Assembly: GCF_031127815.1 (NCBI RefSeq)
Contig: NZ_JARXHY010000003.1
Location: 310,001-374,000, forward strand
Source of the DNA: Pelagicoccus sp. SDUM812003
GTDB lineage: Bacteria; Verrucomicrobiota; Verrucomicrobiia; Opitutales; Opitutaceae
Direction: 5' to 3'
Length of the DNA stretch: 64,000 bases
The translations under genes and the position numbers were made by a program. The notes below the pieces were generated by a model. It was not told the origin of the DNA. It made no database searches and saw nothing but the letters and a program-made list of their open reading frames with translations. This document shows, piece by piece, positions 44,354-53,546 of this stretch. The first letter of the stretch is position 1. Every line of letters starts with the position of its first letter.

Positions 44354-44881
44354 ATGGCAGAAGAAACAGAAGCTTCAGAAGCCCCAAAACAGTCCGCGAA
44401 GGGTGGAGGAGGTAGCGGGATGCTTCCCGCCCTCCTCGTTATCGTGCTCATGCCGATAATCTCCTTTGCGATGTTTAAGTTTATGATCATCCCCATGATC
44501 AAGGCTGAGCTGCCTGAACCGGGCATGGAGCCGGAGTTGACGGCGGAGGATTTGGATATCTCCTACGACACCTCGGGCGAGGAGTACAAAGTGACCTTCG
44601 AGCCGGTGGTGACCAACGTGAAAGGCACCAGCCAGACCCGCTTCGTGCAGGTGATCTTTTCGGTCTACAGCGCCAATCCGCACCTTCAGGAAGAGGTCGA
44701 CAAGAAAACCGACCGCATGAAGGACGTGGCGATCAGCGTCTTGGGCAACCTCACGCTGGCCGACTTGGAGCGACGCGAGATGAAGAACATCGTGCGCAAC
44801 CAGCTCAAGCAAGGGTTCAACCACGTGCTGGGCGAGCCGCTTGTCGAGGACATCTCCTTTTCCCAATTCGTAGTTCAATAG
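44354..44881 (+). CDS. fliL: Flagellar basal body-associated protein FliL
   Basis: A 175-residue inner-membrane protein that surrounds and supports the stator. It has a short Ala/Glu/Gly-rich cytoplasmic tail, one membrane helix (about 21-45, MLPALLVIVLMPIISFAMF), a linker and a periplasmic domain with the family pattern RFVQVIFSVYSANPHLQEEVDKKTDRMKDVAISVLGNLT and a C-terminal VEDISFSQFVVQ strand. It lies 58 bases after flgE and 10 before fliM. Confidence 0.92.
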   Translation: MAEETEASEAPKQSAKGGGGSGMLPALLVIVLMPIISFAMFKFMIIPMIKAELPEPGMEPELTAEDLDISYDTSGEEYKVTFEPVVTNVKGTSQTRFVQVIFSVYSANPHLQEEVDKKTDRMKDVAISVLGNLTLADLERREMKNIVRNQLKQGFNHVLGEPLVEDISFSQFVVQ

Positions 44882-44891
44882 GATTCCTGTC

Positions 44892-45911
44892 ATGAGTGGC
44901 GAAACGGACGAGAACGGGGAACTTCTAAACCAAACCGACATCGACGCTCTCATCGCGGAGGCGATGGAGGAGCCCGAGGAGATCATCTACGATCCCGAAG
45001 GCAACAAGGTGAAGGCTCCCAAGGGCACGCGCATCGAGCCCTACGACTTCCGCAACCCCATCTTCCTCACCGAAGTGGAGCTGCGCCGCGTCCGTATCCG
45101 CCACGAGGAGTTCATCCGCTACCTGGCGGCCCGACTTTCCATCTTCCTGCGCCTGGAATACTCGCTGAAGATGTCGCGCCTCTCCACGCTGACCTACAGC
45201 AAGTTTACCGAAACCATCCCCAATCCCGCCCACGTGGTGCTCTTCAAGATCGAGCAGCTCTTCGGGGTGGGCGTCATCGACATCAACCCCCGCCTGGCCC
45301 TCACCATGGTGGACCGCATGCTAGGCGGCAAGGGCCACTCCGTGCAGGGCGAGCGCTACCTCACCGAGATCGAGACCAACCTGGTCGACGACGTGGTGGG
45401 CATCGTGCTGGAGGAATGGTGCCGCCAGTGGAAGACCGAGCAGGAGCTCGACACCTCCATCATCGGCCATGAGAGCAACGGCCGCTTCCTGGAAACCTCG
45501 CCCGCGGACGCCATCATGCTGGTGCTGTCCATGGAAGCTGGAGTGGGGGACTGCTCCGAAACCATCCAGATCGGCCTGCCCTACTACACGCTCGAGCCCA
45601 TCATCAAGAAGATGCACGAGGCCAAAGAGCGCGATCTGGGGCTCGACAACTCCGGAGCCGAAAGCTCCTGGCAATCCAGTTTCAACGACATCAGCATCCC
45701 GGTGCAGGCTGAGTGGGACGGCGACAGCCTCACCACCAAGGAAGTGCTCAATCTTCGCCCCGGGGATGTCATCCGTTTTCCCAAGACAGTTTTGAAAAAC
45801 ACCCGCGTTCGCTTGGCCAACACCGTCCGATTCACCGGAGAGATCGGCCTGGAGAACAATCGGGTAGCCGTGAAAATTAACAAGAAGGTGGAGGAAGAAT
45901 CCGAAGAATGA
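44892..45911 (+). CDS. fliM: Flagellar motor switch protein FliM
   Basis: A 339-residue switch protein. The N-terminal LNQTDIDALIAEA is a recognisable form of the CheY-P binding peptide (LSQDEIDALL). The middle CheC-like domain begins around YDFRNPIFLTEVELRRVRIRHEEF and contains INPRLALTMVDRMLGGKG. The C-terminal SpoA domain contains PVQAEWDGDSLTTKEVLNLRPGDVIRF. Retention of the N-terminal peptide implies chemotaxis control, although no che genes are in the window. It overlaps fliN by 4 bases (ATGA). Confidence 0.96.
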   Translation: MSGETDENGELLNQTDIDALIAEAMEEPEEIIYDPEGNKVKAPKGTRIEPYDFRNPIFLTEVELRRVRIRHEEFIRYLAARLSIFLRLEYSLKMSRLSTLTYSKFTETIPNPAHVVLFKIEQLFGVGVIDINPRLALTMVDRMLGGKGHSVQGERYLTEIETNLVDDVVGIVLEEWCRQWKTEQELDTSIIGHESNGRFLETSPADAIMLVLSMEAGVGDCSETIQIGLPYYTLEPIIKKMHEAKERDLGLDNSGAESSWQSSFNDISIPVQAEWDGDSLTTKEVLNLRPGDVIRFPKTVLKNTRVRLANTVRFTGEIGLENNRVAVKINKKVEEESEE

Positions 45912-46162
45912 ACATGTTGGAAGAGACAAAGGACCTTGGGCTCCTGATGGACGTGCGCGTCAAGCTGACGGTGCGTCTGGGTTCCTGCAGAATGCCCATG
46001 AAGGAAGTTATGGAGCTGACCCCCGGCTCCGTCATCCAGCTCAACCAGGAAGCCAAAGATCCTGTCGGGCTGTACGTGAACGAGAAGCTCATCGCCTACG
46101 GCGAAGTAGTGGTGGTCGAGGACAACTTCGGCATCAAGATCACCGAAATGGCCAGCGGCTAG
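45908..46162 (+). CDS. fliN: Flagellar motor switch protein FliN (short)
   Basis: An 84-residue protein consisting of little more than the SpoA domain: DVRVKLTVRLGSCRMPMKEVMELTPGSVIQLNQEAKDPVGLYVNEKLIAYGEVVVVEDNFGIKITEM. It lacks the N-terminal extension of longer FliN proteins. It forms the base of the C ring with FliM, and the ATGA overlap supports coupled synthesis. It is followed by a terminator. Confidence 0.95.
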   Translation: MNMLEETKDLGLLMDVRVKLTVRLGSCRMPMKEVMELTPGSVIQLNQEAKDPVGLYVNEKLIAYGEVVVVEDNFGIKITEMASG

Positions 46163-46210
46163 CCGCTTGCCGAGCTCTCAGAGGAATTTGGAGAGCAACT
46201 GACTTTAGAG

Positions 46211-46245
46211 AAAAGGCCGCCCTGCGTTTGGGGCGGCCTTTTTTC
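46211..46245 (+). terminator. Rho-independent terminator after fliN
   Basis: AAGGCCGCCC / GGGCGGCCTT perfect stem with a T-rich tail (TTTTTT) ends the flgD-fliN operon. Confidence 0.94.
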
Positions 46246-46435
46246 ATGCTCCCGGACCCCGAGGGCCGGATCTCCTCGATGTCCGCCCCGACCTACCCCG
46301 TAGGGAAAATTAGGAATTTGAGGACTAGACCCCAGTGGGAAACTTCTGCCTAGTCGGCAGGCGGAGGGGGAACTTAAATAAAAAAAGCACTTTTATCGCT
46401 TTGATCTACAGTGGCTTACGTTCGGTGAAAACTCG

Positions 46436-46453
46436 TTGGCACCTAGGTTGCTA
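46436..46453 (+). promoter_or_regulatory. Sigma-54 promoter of the fliO operon
   Basis: TTGGCACCTAGGTTGCTA is a near-perfect -24/-12 element (TTGGCAC-N5-TTGCT). The start is expected near 46463, 24 bases before the fliO ATG. Confidence 0.92.
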
Positions 46454-46486
46454 AGTTCGAGGCGCACCAACCACCGCTTACATCCT

Positions 46487-46978
46487 ATGTCCACTCGTAC
46501 CATTCTTGCTGCCCTTTGTTTCCTCGCAGCGACCGCTTTCGATGCCCCGCTCTGGGCAGCCATCGATGCGGACCAGATCATCGAGCCGCGTCAGTCGACG
46601 GAGGCGGCCGGACAGGGGGCTCAAGACGACGAAGCGATGCAGGGGCTCTTCTCCAATGGGGACGCCTCTTTCGGAGCGATGATTTCCATCCTGGGTTACG
46701 TTCTGATCGTAGGGGCGCTCGCGGTGGCGGTTTGGTATCTCTTCAAGCGCGGCATGATCCGCAAGCCCTTCGCCAAAGGAGAGGGCAAGCTGAAGATCGC
46801 GGAAACCCGCATGCTGGGCAATCGCCAGTTCATCATGGTGGTGGAATACGAGCAGCAGAAGCTTCTGCTTGGAGTGGGTCCGGGCAAGATCGACTACCTG
46901 ACCAACCTCAGCGGCGTGCCGGCGGACTTCTCGCAGCTCGATCAGATGCAGGTGAAGAACGAAGGAGGAGCTCAGTGA
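46487..46978 (+). CDS. fliO: Flagellar protein FliO
   Basis: A 163-residue membrane protein that helps assemble FliP in the export gate. The ATG at 46487 gives a signal sequence (MSTRTILAALCFLAATAF). An upstream in-frame start at 46436 would overlap the sigma-54 promoter and is rejected. The second hydrophobic segment (about 63-86, MISILGYVLIVGALAVAVWYLF) and the following basic strand-rich region (KIAETRMLGNRQFIMVVEYEQQKLLLGVG) fit FliO. Its stop overlaps the fliP GTG start. Confidence 0.9.
   Translation: MSTRTILAALCFLAATAFDAPLWAAIDADQIIEPRQSTEAAGQGAQDDEAMQGLFSNGDASFGAMISILGYVLIVGALAVAVWYLFKRGMIRKPFAKGEGKLKIAETRMLGNRQFIMVVEYEQQKLLLGVGPGKIDYLTNLSGVPADFSQLDQMQVKNEGGAQ
46962..46977 (+). promoter_or_regulatory. 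Strong ribosome-binding site setting the fliP GTG start
   Basis: AAGGAGG at 46962-46968 is 6 bases before the GTG at 46975, inside the end of fliO. It decides the fliP start in favour of GTG rather than codons further upstream in the same open frame. Confidence 0.8.
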
Positions 46979-47745
46979 GCCGCCTCGGAGCAATCGTTTT
47001 GCTTTTTCTCGGCCTTTCGTGCTTCGGCGTGAACGCGGTCGCCCAGACGGCTCCCGCCGCTCCCTCGGGGCCAGGTCTGCAGCTGAGCGTGAACATGGGC
47101 GGCGAGGACTCCCAGCAAGATGTAGGGGCCGCCATTCAGGTCGTCCTCTTGATGACTCTGCTCACGCTGGGACCCTCCATTGTGGTTCTGATGACCAGCT
47201 TCACCCGCATCATCATCGTGCTGGGCTTCGTTCGCACCGCCATGGGCGTACATCAGGCGCCCTCCAATCAGATCATCGTCGGTCTGGCGTTGGTCATCAC
47301 CTTCTTCATCATGCAGCCGATTCTCACCGAGGTGAACGAGAACGCCCTGCAGCCGCTGATGGCCAAGGAGATCACCACCGCGGAAGCCTTCGAAGTCGGA
47401 GCCGCTCCGCTGCGCGAGTTCATGCTCAACCAAACCAAGCTCAGCGACGTGGAGTTCTTTCTCGACCTCTCTTCCGCCGGTCCCACCGCCGCTTCCGAAC
47501 TGCCCATGCGCGTAGTGGTGCCCGCCTTCGTGATGAGCGAGATCCGCACCGCGTTCCAGATGGGCTTTCTCATCTTCCTACCCTTCATCATGATCGACTT
47601 CCTGGTCGGCACCACGCTGATGGCCATGGGTATGATGATGATGCCTCCGGTGGTCATTTCCCTTCCTTTCAAGCTGCTGCTCTTCGTTCTCGTGGACGGG
47701 TGGACGCTTGTAATCAAATCCTTGGTACAAAGCTTCAACATATGA
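46975..47745 (+). CDS. fliP: Flagellar export gate protein FliP
   Basis: A 256-residue membrane protein of normal size. The GTG at 46975 overlaps the fliO stop and has a strong Shine-Dalgarno; it yields a cleavable signal sequence (residues 1-24, ending NAVAQ). The mature region carries the family blocks VVLLMTLLTLGPSIVVLMTSFTRIIIVL, VVPAFVMSEIRTAFQMGFLIFLPF and FKLLLFVLVDGW. It forms the core of the export gate with FliQ and FliR. The frame stays open far upstream but that part is a shadow of fliO. Its stop overlaps the fliQ start (ATGA). Confidence 0.96.
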   Translation: MSRLGAIVLLFLGLSCFGVNAVAQTAPAAPSGPGLQLSVNMGGEDSQQDVGAAIQVVLLMTLLTLGPSIVVLMTSFTRIIIVLGFVRTAMGVHQAPSNQIIVGLALVITFFIMQPILTEVNENALQPLMAKEITTAEAFEVGAAPLREFMLNQTKLSDVEFFLDLSSAGPTAASELPMRVVVPAFVMSEIRTAFQMGFLIFLPFIMIDFLVGTTLMAMGMMMMPPVVISLPFKLLLFVLVDGWTLVIKSLVQSFNI

Positions 47746-48011
47746 ATCTCGAAACCGCTATCGAACTCTTCCGCCAGGCGGTGACCAACGCCCTTATGCT
47801 GGTGGCTCCTATCTTGATCACCACCATTGTGGTCGGTCTGGTCATCAGCCTGTTCCAATCGGTCACTAGCATCCAGGAGCAGACCCTGTCGTTCGCTCCC
47901 AAGCTCTTCGCCGTCGGCGGCGTGCTCATCGTCGGGTCGGCTTGGCTGATGCGCACCCTCATGAGCTTCACCATCGAGGTGTACCAGAAGATTCCCGAAA
48001 TCGGATTCTAA
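47742..48011 (+). CDS. fliQ: Flagellar export gate protein FliQ
   Basis: An 89-residue protein with two membrane helices (about 15-38 and 53-75) and the family blocks LVAPILITTIVVGLVISLFQ and TSIQEQTLSFAPKL. The ATG at 47742 overlaps the fliP stop, which fixes the start; the frame is open upstream only as a shadow of fliP. Confidence 0.96.
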   Translation: MNLETAIELFRQAVTNALMLVAPILITTIVVGLVISLFQSVTSIQEQTLSFAPKLFAVGGVLIVGSAWLMRTLMSFTIEVYQKIPEIGF

Positions 48012-48033
48012 TACCTTTCACCGACGTATCCAA

Positions 48034-48804
48034 ATGTTCACTATAGGAGACATACTCGTTTTCATGATGGTCCTGGCCCGAGTGCTGGGCATGTTCATGA
48101 TCGCGCCCGTCTTCTCGCATAAGACCATACCAGCCATCGCCAAGGTCACTCTCGCGGCGGCCTTCGGCTTCATGGCGATGCCGCTGGTAGGGGATCTGGA
48201 TACGCAACCGATATCGATTCTCGAACTGGTTGTTTGGACCGCCAAGGAGATCGCGGTCGGGCTGAGCATCGGCATCGCCATCCGCATGATCTTCTTCGTT
48301 CTGGATTTCGCGGCCCATGTCTTGACCATGCAGATCGGCTTGATGCCAGGGCCTGAGTTCGACCCGTCCAGCGCCTCCAGCCAAGGCAATCCACTGGGGA
48401 CCATCATCTATTTCTTCGGATTGATGATGCTGCTCTCCGGCACCGAATACGACATCCTGCGCGCCTTCATCATGAGCTTCGAAGTCGCCCCGATCGGCTA
48501 CTTCACTCCCAACAGCTTCGCCGCGGATACGCTCGTGCTCAAAACGGCCGACATCTTCAAGATCGGCGTGCTCATGAGCGCTCCGGTCATCGCGGTGAAC
48601 TTCCTTATCAATCTCATTTTCGCCACCCTAGGAAAGGTGGTGCCCAAGCTGAACGTTTTCATTCTCAGCTTCTCGGTGAGAATCTTCATCGGAACGTCGG
48701 TGCTGGTGGTGACGATCGGACTGATCGCCCACTACGCGATGAACTACCTGCACGAAACCCCTGAGATGATGCTGCGCTTCATCTTCTTCAGACCGGAGGC
48801 CTAG
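48034..48804 (+). CDS. fliR: Flagellar export gate protein FliR
   Basis: A 256-residue polytopic protein of normal length with the FliR pattern: RVLGMFMIAPVFSHKTIPAIAKVTLA, MQIGLMPGPEFDPSSASSQGNPLG and VLMSAPVIAVNFLINLIFATLGKVVPKLNVFILSFSVRI. It completes the FliP-FliQ-FliR gate. It starts 22 bases after fliQ and ends 5 bases before flhB. One copy of GTATCCA lies 11 bases before the ATG. Confidence 0.96.
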   Translation: MFTIGDILVFMMVLARVLGMFMIAPVFSHKTIPAIAKVTLAAAFGFMAMPLVGDLDTQPISILELVVWTAKEIAVGLSIGIAIRMIFFVLDFAAHVLTMQIGLMPGPEFDPSSASSQGNPLGTIIYFFGLMMLLSGTEYDILRAFIMSFEVAPIGYFTPNSFAADTLVLKTADIFKIGVLMSAPVIAVNFLINLIFATLGKVVPKLNVFILSFSVRIFIGTSVLVVTIGLIAHYAMNYLHETPEMMLRFIFFRPEA

Positions 48805-48809
48805 ACGAC

Positions 48810-49919
48810 ATGGCAGACGCTGACAAAGAATCGAAGACAGAGGATCCAACAGCCAAGCGCCTCAGCGAGGCCATGAAGGAGGGTAACTTCGCCAAGGCCC
48901 AGGAGATTGGCACGACCTTTACCCTGCTTGCCGCCTTGCTGGTGGTGATGCTGGTCGGGGAACGCGTGGCCTCGGGCGCCTTCGATATCAGCTCCTTGGT
49001 TTGGGGAAATCTGGGAAATATCAGCCTGCGGGCCGACAACATTGCCTTCTTCTCGAAAGAGGTCCTCATCGCTCTGGGCAAGCTCAGCGCTCCCTTTCTC
49101 ATCGCAGGTTTCGTCGCCGCTGTATTGGCTGGTGGTCTACAGTCCGGCTTCCGTCTTACGCCCAAGGCCCTGAAGGTCAGCTTCAACAAGCTCAACCCCA
49201 TCAACGGCGCCAAGCAGCTCGTTTCAAAGGACGTGCTGGTCAAGTTTGGCATCGACCTGCTCAAACTCGCAGCCATCGCTCTGGTGCTTTGGGTGGCCAT
49301 CAAGAAGATCGTAGCGGACCCGATTTTCTACGCGGCCATCGATATCCGCCACGTCGGGGAGTTTATCACCGAAACCTTCATCTACGTTTTCATCCGTCTC
49401 ACCGCTTTGGTCGGCATCATCGCCATCATCAGCTTCCTCTACCAGAAGCACAAGACCAAGGAGCAGATGAAGATGACCAAGGAGGAAGTGAAGCAGGAGC
49501 GCAAGGACCAGGACATGAGCCCCGAGGTGCGCAAGGCCCGTATGCAGATGGCCATGCGTTTGATGCAAGGGCAGATGCTGGAGGATGTTGAGACTGCCGA
49601 TGTTGTAGTGACAAATCCAACACACTACGCCGTGGCCTTGAAGTACGAGCGTGGCGTGGATCAGGCTCCGGTGGTTTTGGCTAAGGGCGAAAACGCCTTC
49701 GCTCGAAGAATCAAGGAAGTCGCTGCCTCGCATGGCGTGCCCGTCGTGGAAAACAAGATGGTCGCTCGCATGCTGTACAAGGTGGCTCAGGTCGGCTCGG
49801 CCATTCCGGTCGAGATGTTCCAATCGGTAGCGGAGATTCTGGCCTTCGTCTACAAGACCCATCGTTACTATTTCCACCAGCTTAAGCGCCGCCGCGCAGA
49901 AAAGAGGGCAGCTAAATGA
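48810..49919 (+). CDS. flhB: Flagellar export switch protein FlhB
   Basis: A 369-residue protein with four membrane helices in the first ~210 residues and a cytoplasmic domain carrying the self-cleaving NPTH motif (about 269-272, VVTNPTHYAVALKYE). The N-terminus DKESKTEDPTAKRLSEAMKEGN is typical. It controls the switch from rod/hook to filament export together with FliK. Its stop overlaps the flhA start (ATGA). Confidence 0.97.
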   Translation: MADADKESKTEDPTAKRLSEAMKEGNFAKAQEIGTTFTLLAALLVVMLVGERVASGAFDISSLVWGNLGNISLRADNIAFFSKEVLIALGKLSAPFLIAGFVAAVLAGGLQSGFRLTPKALKVSFNKLNPINGAKQLVSKDVLVKFGIDLLKLAAIALVLWVAIKKIVADPIFYAAIDIRHVGEFITETFIYVFIRLTALVGIIAIISFLYQKHKTKEQMKMTKEEVKQERKDQDMSPEVRKARMQMAMRLMQGQMLEDVETADVVVTNPTHYAVALKYERGVDQAPVVLAKGENAFARRIKEVAASHGVPVVENKMVARMLYKVAQVGSAIPVEMFQSVAEILAFVYKTHRYYFHQLKRRRAEKRAAK

Positions 49920-52147
49920 GTGACTCGAATGGGGTAAGTTTCAAGGGCGTCTTCTCCATGATGAAGCGCGGCGAAACCGCGGTGGTTTTCGGCCTCTTCG
50001 GCACTATCATGCTGTTGGTCCTGCCGTTGCCCGCGATCATGCTGGACATGCTGCTGGCGGCGAGCATCGGCTCCTCCTTGCTGATTCTTTTGATCATCGT
50101 CTACGTCAAGGAACCGTCAGAGTTCTCCGGCTTTCCAACGGTTTTGCTGGCGATCACCCTGTTCCGGCTGGGGCTCAACGTGGCGTCGACGCGACTTATC
50201 CTACTGGATGGATACGCGGGCAACGTGATCGAATCCTTCGGCTCCTTTGTAGTGAGAAACAACTACGTCGTGGGCACGGTGGTCTTCCTGATCCTTGTCG
50301 CCATCAACTTCATCGTCATCACCAAGGGTTCCGGCCGTATCGCGGAAGTGGCCGCTCGCTTCACCTTGGATGCCATGCCGGGAAAGCAGATGGCAATCGA
50401 TGCCGAGTTGAACGCCGGTATCATCGACGAAGTCAAGGCCACCCAGCGCCGCGAAAAGGTGCAGAAGGAGGCCGACTTCTACGGTTCGATGGACGGCGCC
50501 AGCAAGTTCGTGCGAGGCGACGCCACGGCGGGTATCTTGATCACTGTGATCAACGTGCTGGGAGGTATCGCCATCGGCATGTGGCAGCAGGAGCTCGGCT
50601 TTCAGGAAGCCCTGCAGAAGTTCACCTTGCTCTCCATTGGAGACGGTCTGGTCAGCCAAATTCCGGCGCTGATCATCTCCATGGCGGCTGGTTTGCTGGT
50701 CACGCGCAACTCTGGCGAGGACGAGGATCTCGGCTCGCAAATCGGTGGGCAAGTCGCCGCGTATCCCAAGGCTTTGGGCGTGTTGGCGGCCATGCTCGCG
50801 ATCTTCGGTCTTATCCCAGGCATGCCGCTGCTGCCGTTTCTCGCGATGTCGCTGCTGTGCGGCGGCGGGGCCTACGCCATGCAGCAGCTGCAGGGGAAGC
50901 GCAGGATCGCGGAAAAACAGAAAGAGCTGGAGGAGGCGAATCGAGCGAAAGCCGCTGGCCGCTCCCAAGGAGCGTCGGGCGGTGACCCGCAATCGGATTC
51001 CAAGCACCTTCCGGCTGAATTTGAAAAACTAATCGAAGTAGACGTGTTTGCTCTAGAAATCGGATTCAATCTTCTCTCATTGGCGGACAAGGCCCAAGGC
51101 GGCGATCTGCTGGAACGTGTCACCGGCGTGCGCAAGACCATCGCTGGCGAACTGGGCATCGTGGTGCCGCCCATCGCGGTGCGCGACAACATGGAGCTGG
51201 AAGGGCAGGAGTACCGCTTCCTGCTGCACAACAAGGAGATCGCTCGCGGCGAAGTGGTGACCAGTCGCTGGATGGCCATGAACGTTTCCGGCAGCGAGGT
51301 GGAGCTCAACGGCATCCCGACCAAGGAGCCGGTCTTCGGTATCGACGCGGTCTGGATCGACGAAGACGAGAAGAAGACGGCCGAGATCAATGGCTATTCC
51401 GTGGTGGACGCCGCTTCGGTTTTGATCACCCATCTCTCGGAAGCCCTCAAGAATCACGCCCACCACCTGCTGTCTCGTCAGGATGTGCAGAAGCTGGTCG
51501 ACCACGTGCAGGAGTCCCACCCAGCTCTGGTGTCGGAGCTGATCCCTGATCTTGTATCCGTAGGGATAATACATCGCGTGTTGCAGAACCTTTTGAAGGA
51601 AAACGTCGGTATCCGAAATCTCACGCTGATCCTGGAGGCCATAGGCGACTTCGCTCACATTTCCAAGAATCCGGACGATCTTTCCGAATACGTGCGTCGC
51701 CGCACGGGCGAGTTCTTCGTCTCCGACTATGAAGCGGAGAAGGGCGTGTTGAAAGCGATCACCATGGATCCCCGTCTCGAGCAGATTCTTGCTACGAAGA
51801 TCCAAAGAACGAATACGGACTACACGCTGTCGCTGGATCCCCAGATGGCCCAATATCTTCTACGGGAGCTAGCCATCAAGGCTAACGATCAGATCGAAAA
51901 CGGCTACCTGCCCATCCTGGTGACCGCGGCCGAGATCCGTCTTCCCTTCAAGCGCTTCTTCGAGCCGTCGCTGCCGAAGCTGAACATCCTTTCCTATCAG
52001 GAGCTCCCGTCGAGCACCGAGATCAACAACCACGCGATCATCCTCTTCCCGGACTTCGCCCAGCAGAACTTGCAGAAGCAGATGAGAGCGGAAGGGGCCT
52101 CGGCCTCGGCCCAGGCAGGTCCTTTCGCCGCCGCCCAAGCGAACTAG
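49916..52147 (+). CDS. flhA: Flagellar export gate protein FlhA
   Basis: A 743-residue protein, slightly longer than usual. The N-terminal ~335 residues contain about eight membrane helices and the conserved FHIPEP-type loop (VAARFTLDAMPGKQMAIDAELNAG). A charged linker (about 325-360, Lys/Glu/Ala/Gly) leads to the cytoplasmic ring domain (AKAQGGDLLERVTGVRK..., VPPIAVRDNMELEGQEYRF). It docks export substrates and chaperones. Translationally coupled to flhB. Confidence 0.97.
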   Translation: MSDSNGVSFKGVFSMMKRGETAVVFGLFGTIMLLVLPLPAIMLDMLLAASIGSSLLILLIIVYVKEPSEFSGFPTVLLAITLFRLGLNVASTRLILLDGYAGNVIESFGSFVVRNNYVVGTVVFLILVAINFIVITKGSGRIAEVAARFTLDAMPGKQMAIDAELNAGIIDEVKATQRREKVQKEADFYGSMDGASKFVRGDATAGILITVINVLGGIAIGMWQQELGFQEALQKFTLLSIGDGLVSQIPALIISMAAGLLVTRNSGEDEDLGSQIGGQVAAYPKALGVLAAMLAIFGLIPGMPLLPFLAMSLLCGGGAYAMQQLQGKRRIAEKQKELEEANRAKAAGRSQGASGGDPQSDSKHLPAEFEKLIEVDVFALEIGFNLLSLADKAQGGDLLERVTGVRKTIAGELGIVVPPIAVRDNMELEGQEYRFLLHNKEIARGEVVTSRWMAMNVSGSEVELNGIPTKEPVFGIDAVWIDEDEKKTAEINGYSVVDAASVLITHLSEALKNHAHHLLSRQDVQKLVDHVQESHPALVSELIPDLVSVGIIHRVLQNLLKENVGIRNLTLILEAIGDFAHISKNPDDLSEYVRRRTGEFFVSDYEAEKGVLKAITMDPRLEQILATKIQRTNTDYTLSLDPQMAQYLLRELAIKANDQIENGYLPILVTAAEIRLPFKRFFEPSLPKLNILSYQELPSSTEINNHAIILFPDFAQQNLQKQMRAEGASASAQAGPFAAAQAN

Positions 52148-52175
52148 CCGAAGTCCATAGAGTCACCGAATTTCC

Positions 52176-53546
52176 ATGAGCCAGAATCAGCCCAGCCCAA
52201 CCACACAGATAAAGCTTCTCGTGAACAGCGCCAGCGAAGCGGTGAGCGTGCTGCGTGAACGCTACGGCGACGCGGCTCGCGTGCTCTCGGTGAAGCAGGT
52301 GGAAGTCGGGGGGCTGAAGCGACTCATCAGCAAGCCGCGCCTGGAGGTCATTGTCGAAGTGCCTTCGCAGGAGAAGGCGGTTCCAGCGACCAAGCCGCAG
52401 AAAGCGTCGACCCCAGCTCCCTCCCAGCACGCCGCTCCCAAGGCCGAAACTCCCAAGCCCGCTGAGGCCAAGGAGCAGCGACCTGAGCAGGTCGGCCAGG
52501 GTGACGAGAGGTCGCATGAGGATGCTCCTCAGCCCAAAGGCAAGGCACTGGGAAACCTTTACGCCAAGCGAAACGTCCCGGAAAAGCCCGCCAGCAGCGG
52601 CTATTTTTCCGACTTCGAAGACAGCGCCCCGCCAGCGACCGAGGAGCCGCAGGCGAGCGCGGCCAGCCCTGCGGAAGCCCCGCTAGGCAGCGCCGCCAAT
52701 CCGGTGAAGCGCGGAACCTTGGACGCGGTCAAGCGCGCCACCTCCATGCTGGAGTCGGTCGGCTTCGATCGTACCTTGATCGAGCGCATGCGCAGCGAGA
52801 TCGATTTCAAGGATGTCGGATCCCAGTCCGCCATGGATCTCTATGCCAAGATCTGCGATTGGCTACGTAGTCGTTTTCCGAATACGAAGAACGATGCAGT
52901 CGGGACGCGACGCGCGTTTTTCGGTTGTAGTGGCGTGGGTAAGACAGCGGCGTTGAGCAAAATGCTTTCAGGCGACGTTTTCGCCAGAGGATTGACGCCG
53001 ACGGTGCTCAAGGTGGATTCCGATCTGCCCAATCCCAGCGATGCGCTGGAGGTCTTTTGCGAGATCATGGGAGCCACCTTGGCCCGGTCTTTGGAAGAGG
53101 TGGAAACGGTGTCCGAAGAGTCGCCTCTCCTGATCGACATGCCAGGCTTTTCGCTCTCCAGTCAGGACTCTATCAATACATGCAGAGATACCTTAGACGA
53201 GCTTGAGGTCGATGAGCGCATCCTCGTGGTCAATGCTGCCTACGAAGCGGAATTGATTGCCGAGATGATGTCGGCAGGCGAGATGGTCGGCGCGACGCGC
53301 GTGGTCTTCACTCATCTAGAGGAAACGCGGAAGGTGGGCAAACTGTGGAAGTTTTTGTTAAACGGAAGGATCAAACCGCTTTTCTTTTGCGTAGGTCCGA
53401 ATCCAGCTGGTGAATACACCATGGAACCATTCAGCTACTTGCTCGAGCGTTCGTTTCCGAATGGACGTCAACTCGCTTCGGCGGGGCGGCGCGGCAGGAG
53501 CGAGGCGGATCGGTCGGAGGCCCGGGAGGCGCCGGTTAGTCGATGA
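52176..53546 (+). CDS. flhF: FlhF-like flagellar SRP-type GTPase with degenerate nucleotide motifs
   Basis: A 456-residue protein. The N-terminal B domain (IKLLVNSASEAVSVLRERYGDAARVLSVKQV) and a long Pro/Ala/Glu-rich linker are typical of FlhF, as is the position after flhA. The GTPase domain keeps the P-loop (FGCSGVGKTAALSKM, near 249-263), but other motifs deviate: the DTFR/DTYR loop is replaced by VDSDLPNPSD, DTAGR reads DMPGF, and the guanine-specificity TKxD reads THLEE. GTP binding is therefore doubtful, though a structural role at the pole may remain. FlhF normally places the polar flagellum. A small membrane protein gene overlaps its stop by 4 bases. Confidence 0.88.
   Translation: MSQNQPSPTTQIKLLVNSASEAVSVLRERYGDAARVLSVKQVEVGGLKRLISKPRLEVIVEVPSQEKAVPATKPQKASTPAPSQHAAPKAETPKPAEAKEQRPEQVGQGDERSHEDAPQPKGKALGNLYAKRNVPEKPASSGYFSDFEDSAPPATEEPQASAASPAEAPLGSAANPVKRGTLDAVKRATSMLESVGFDRTLIERMRSEIDFKDVGSQSAMDLYAKICDWLRSRFPNTKNDAVGTRRAFFGCSGVGKTAALSKMLSGDVFARGLTPTVLKVDSDLPNPSDALEVFCEIMGATLARSLEEVETVSEESPLLIDMPGFSLSSQDSINTCRDTLDELEVDERILVVNAAYEAELIAEMMSAGEMVGATRVVFTHLEETRKVGKLWKFLLNGRIKPLFFCVGPNPAGEYTMEPFSYLLERSFPNGRQLASAGRRGRSEADRSEAREAPVSR

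Larger units (their letters stand above)
46163..46486. other. Intergenic region between fliN and fliO
   Basis: 324 bases with the fliN terminator at the left, an AT-rich stretch near 46370-46395 and a sigma-54 promoter at the right. No gene was recognised. Confidence 0.7.

Noticed and set aside
46516-46974. N-terminal extension of fliP by 153 codons
   Set aside because: Translates fliO out of frame; a strong Shine-Dalgarno and GTG at 46975 give a normal FliP with signal sequence.
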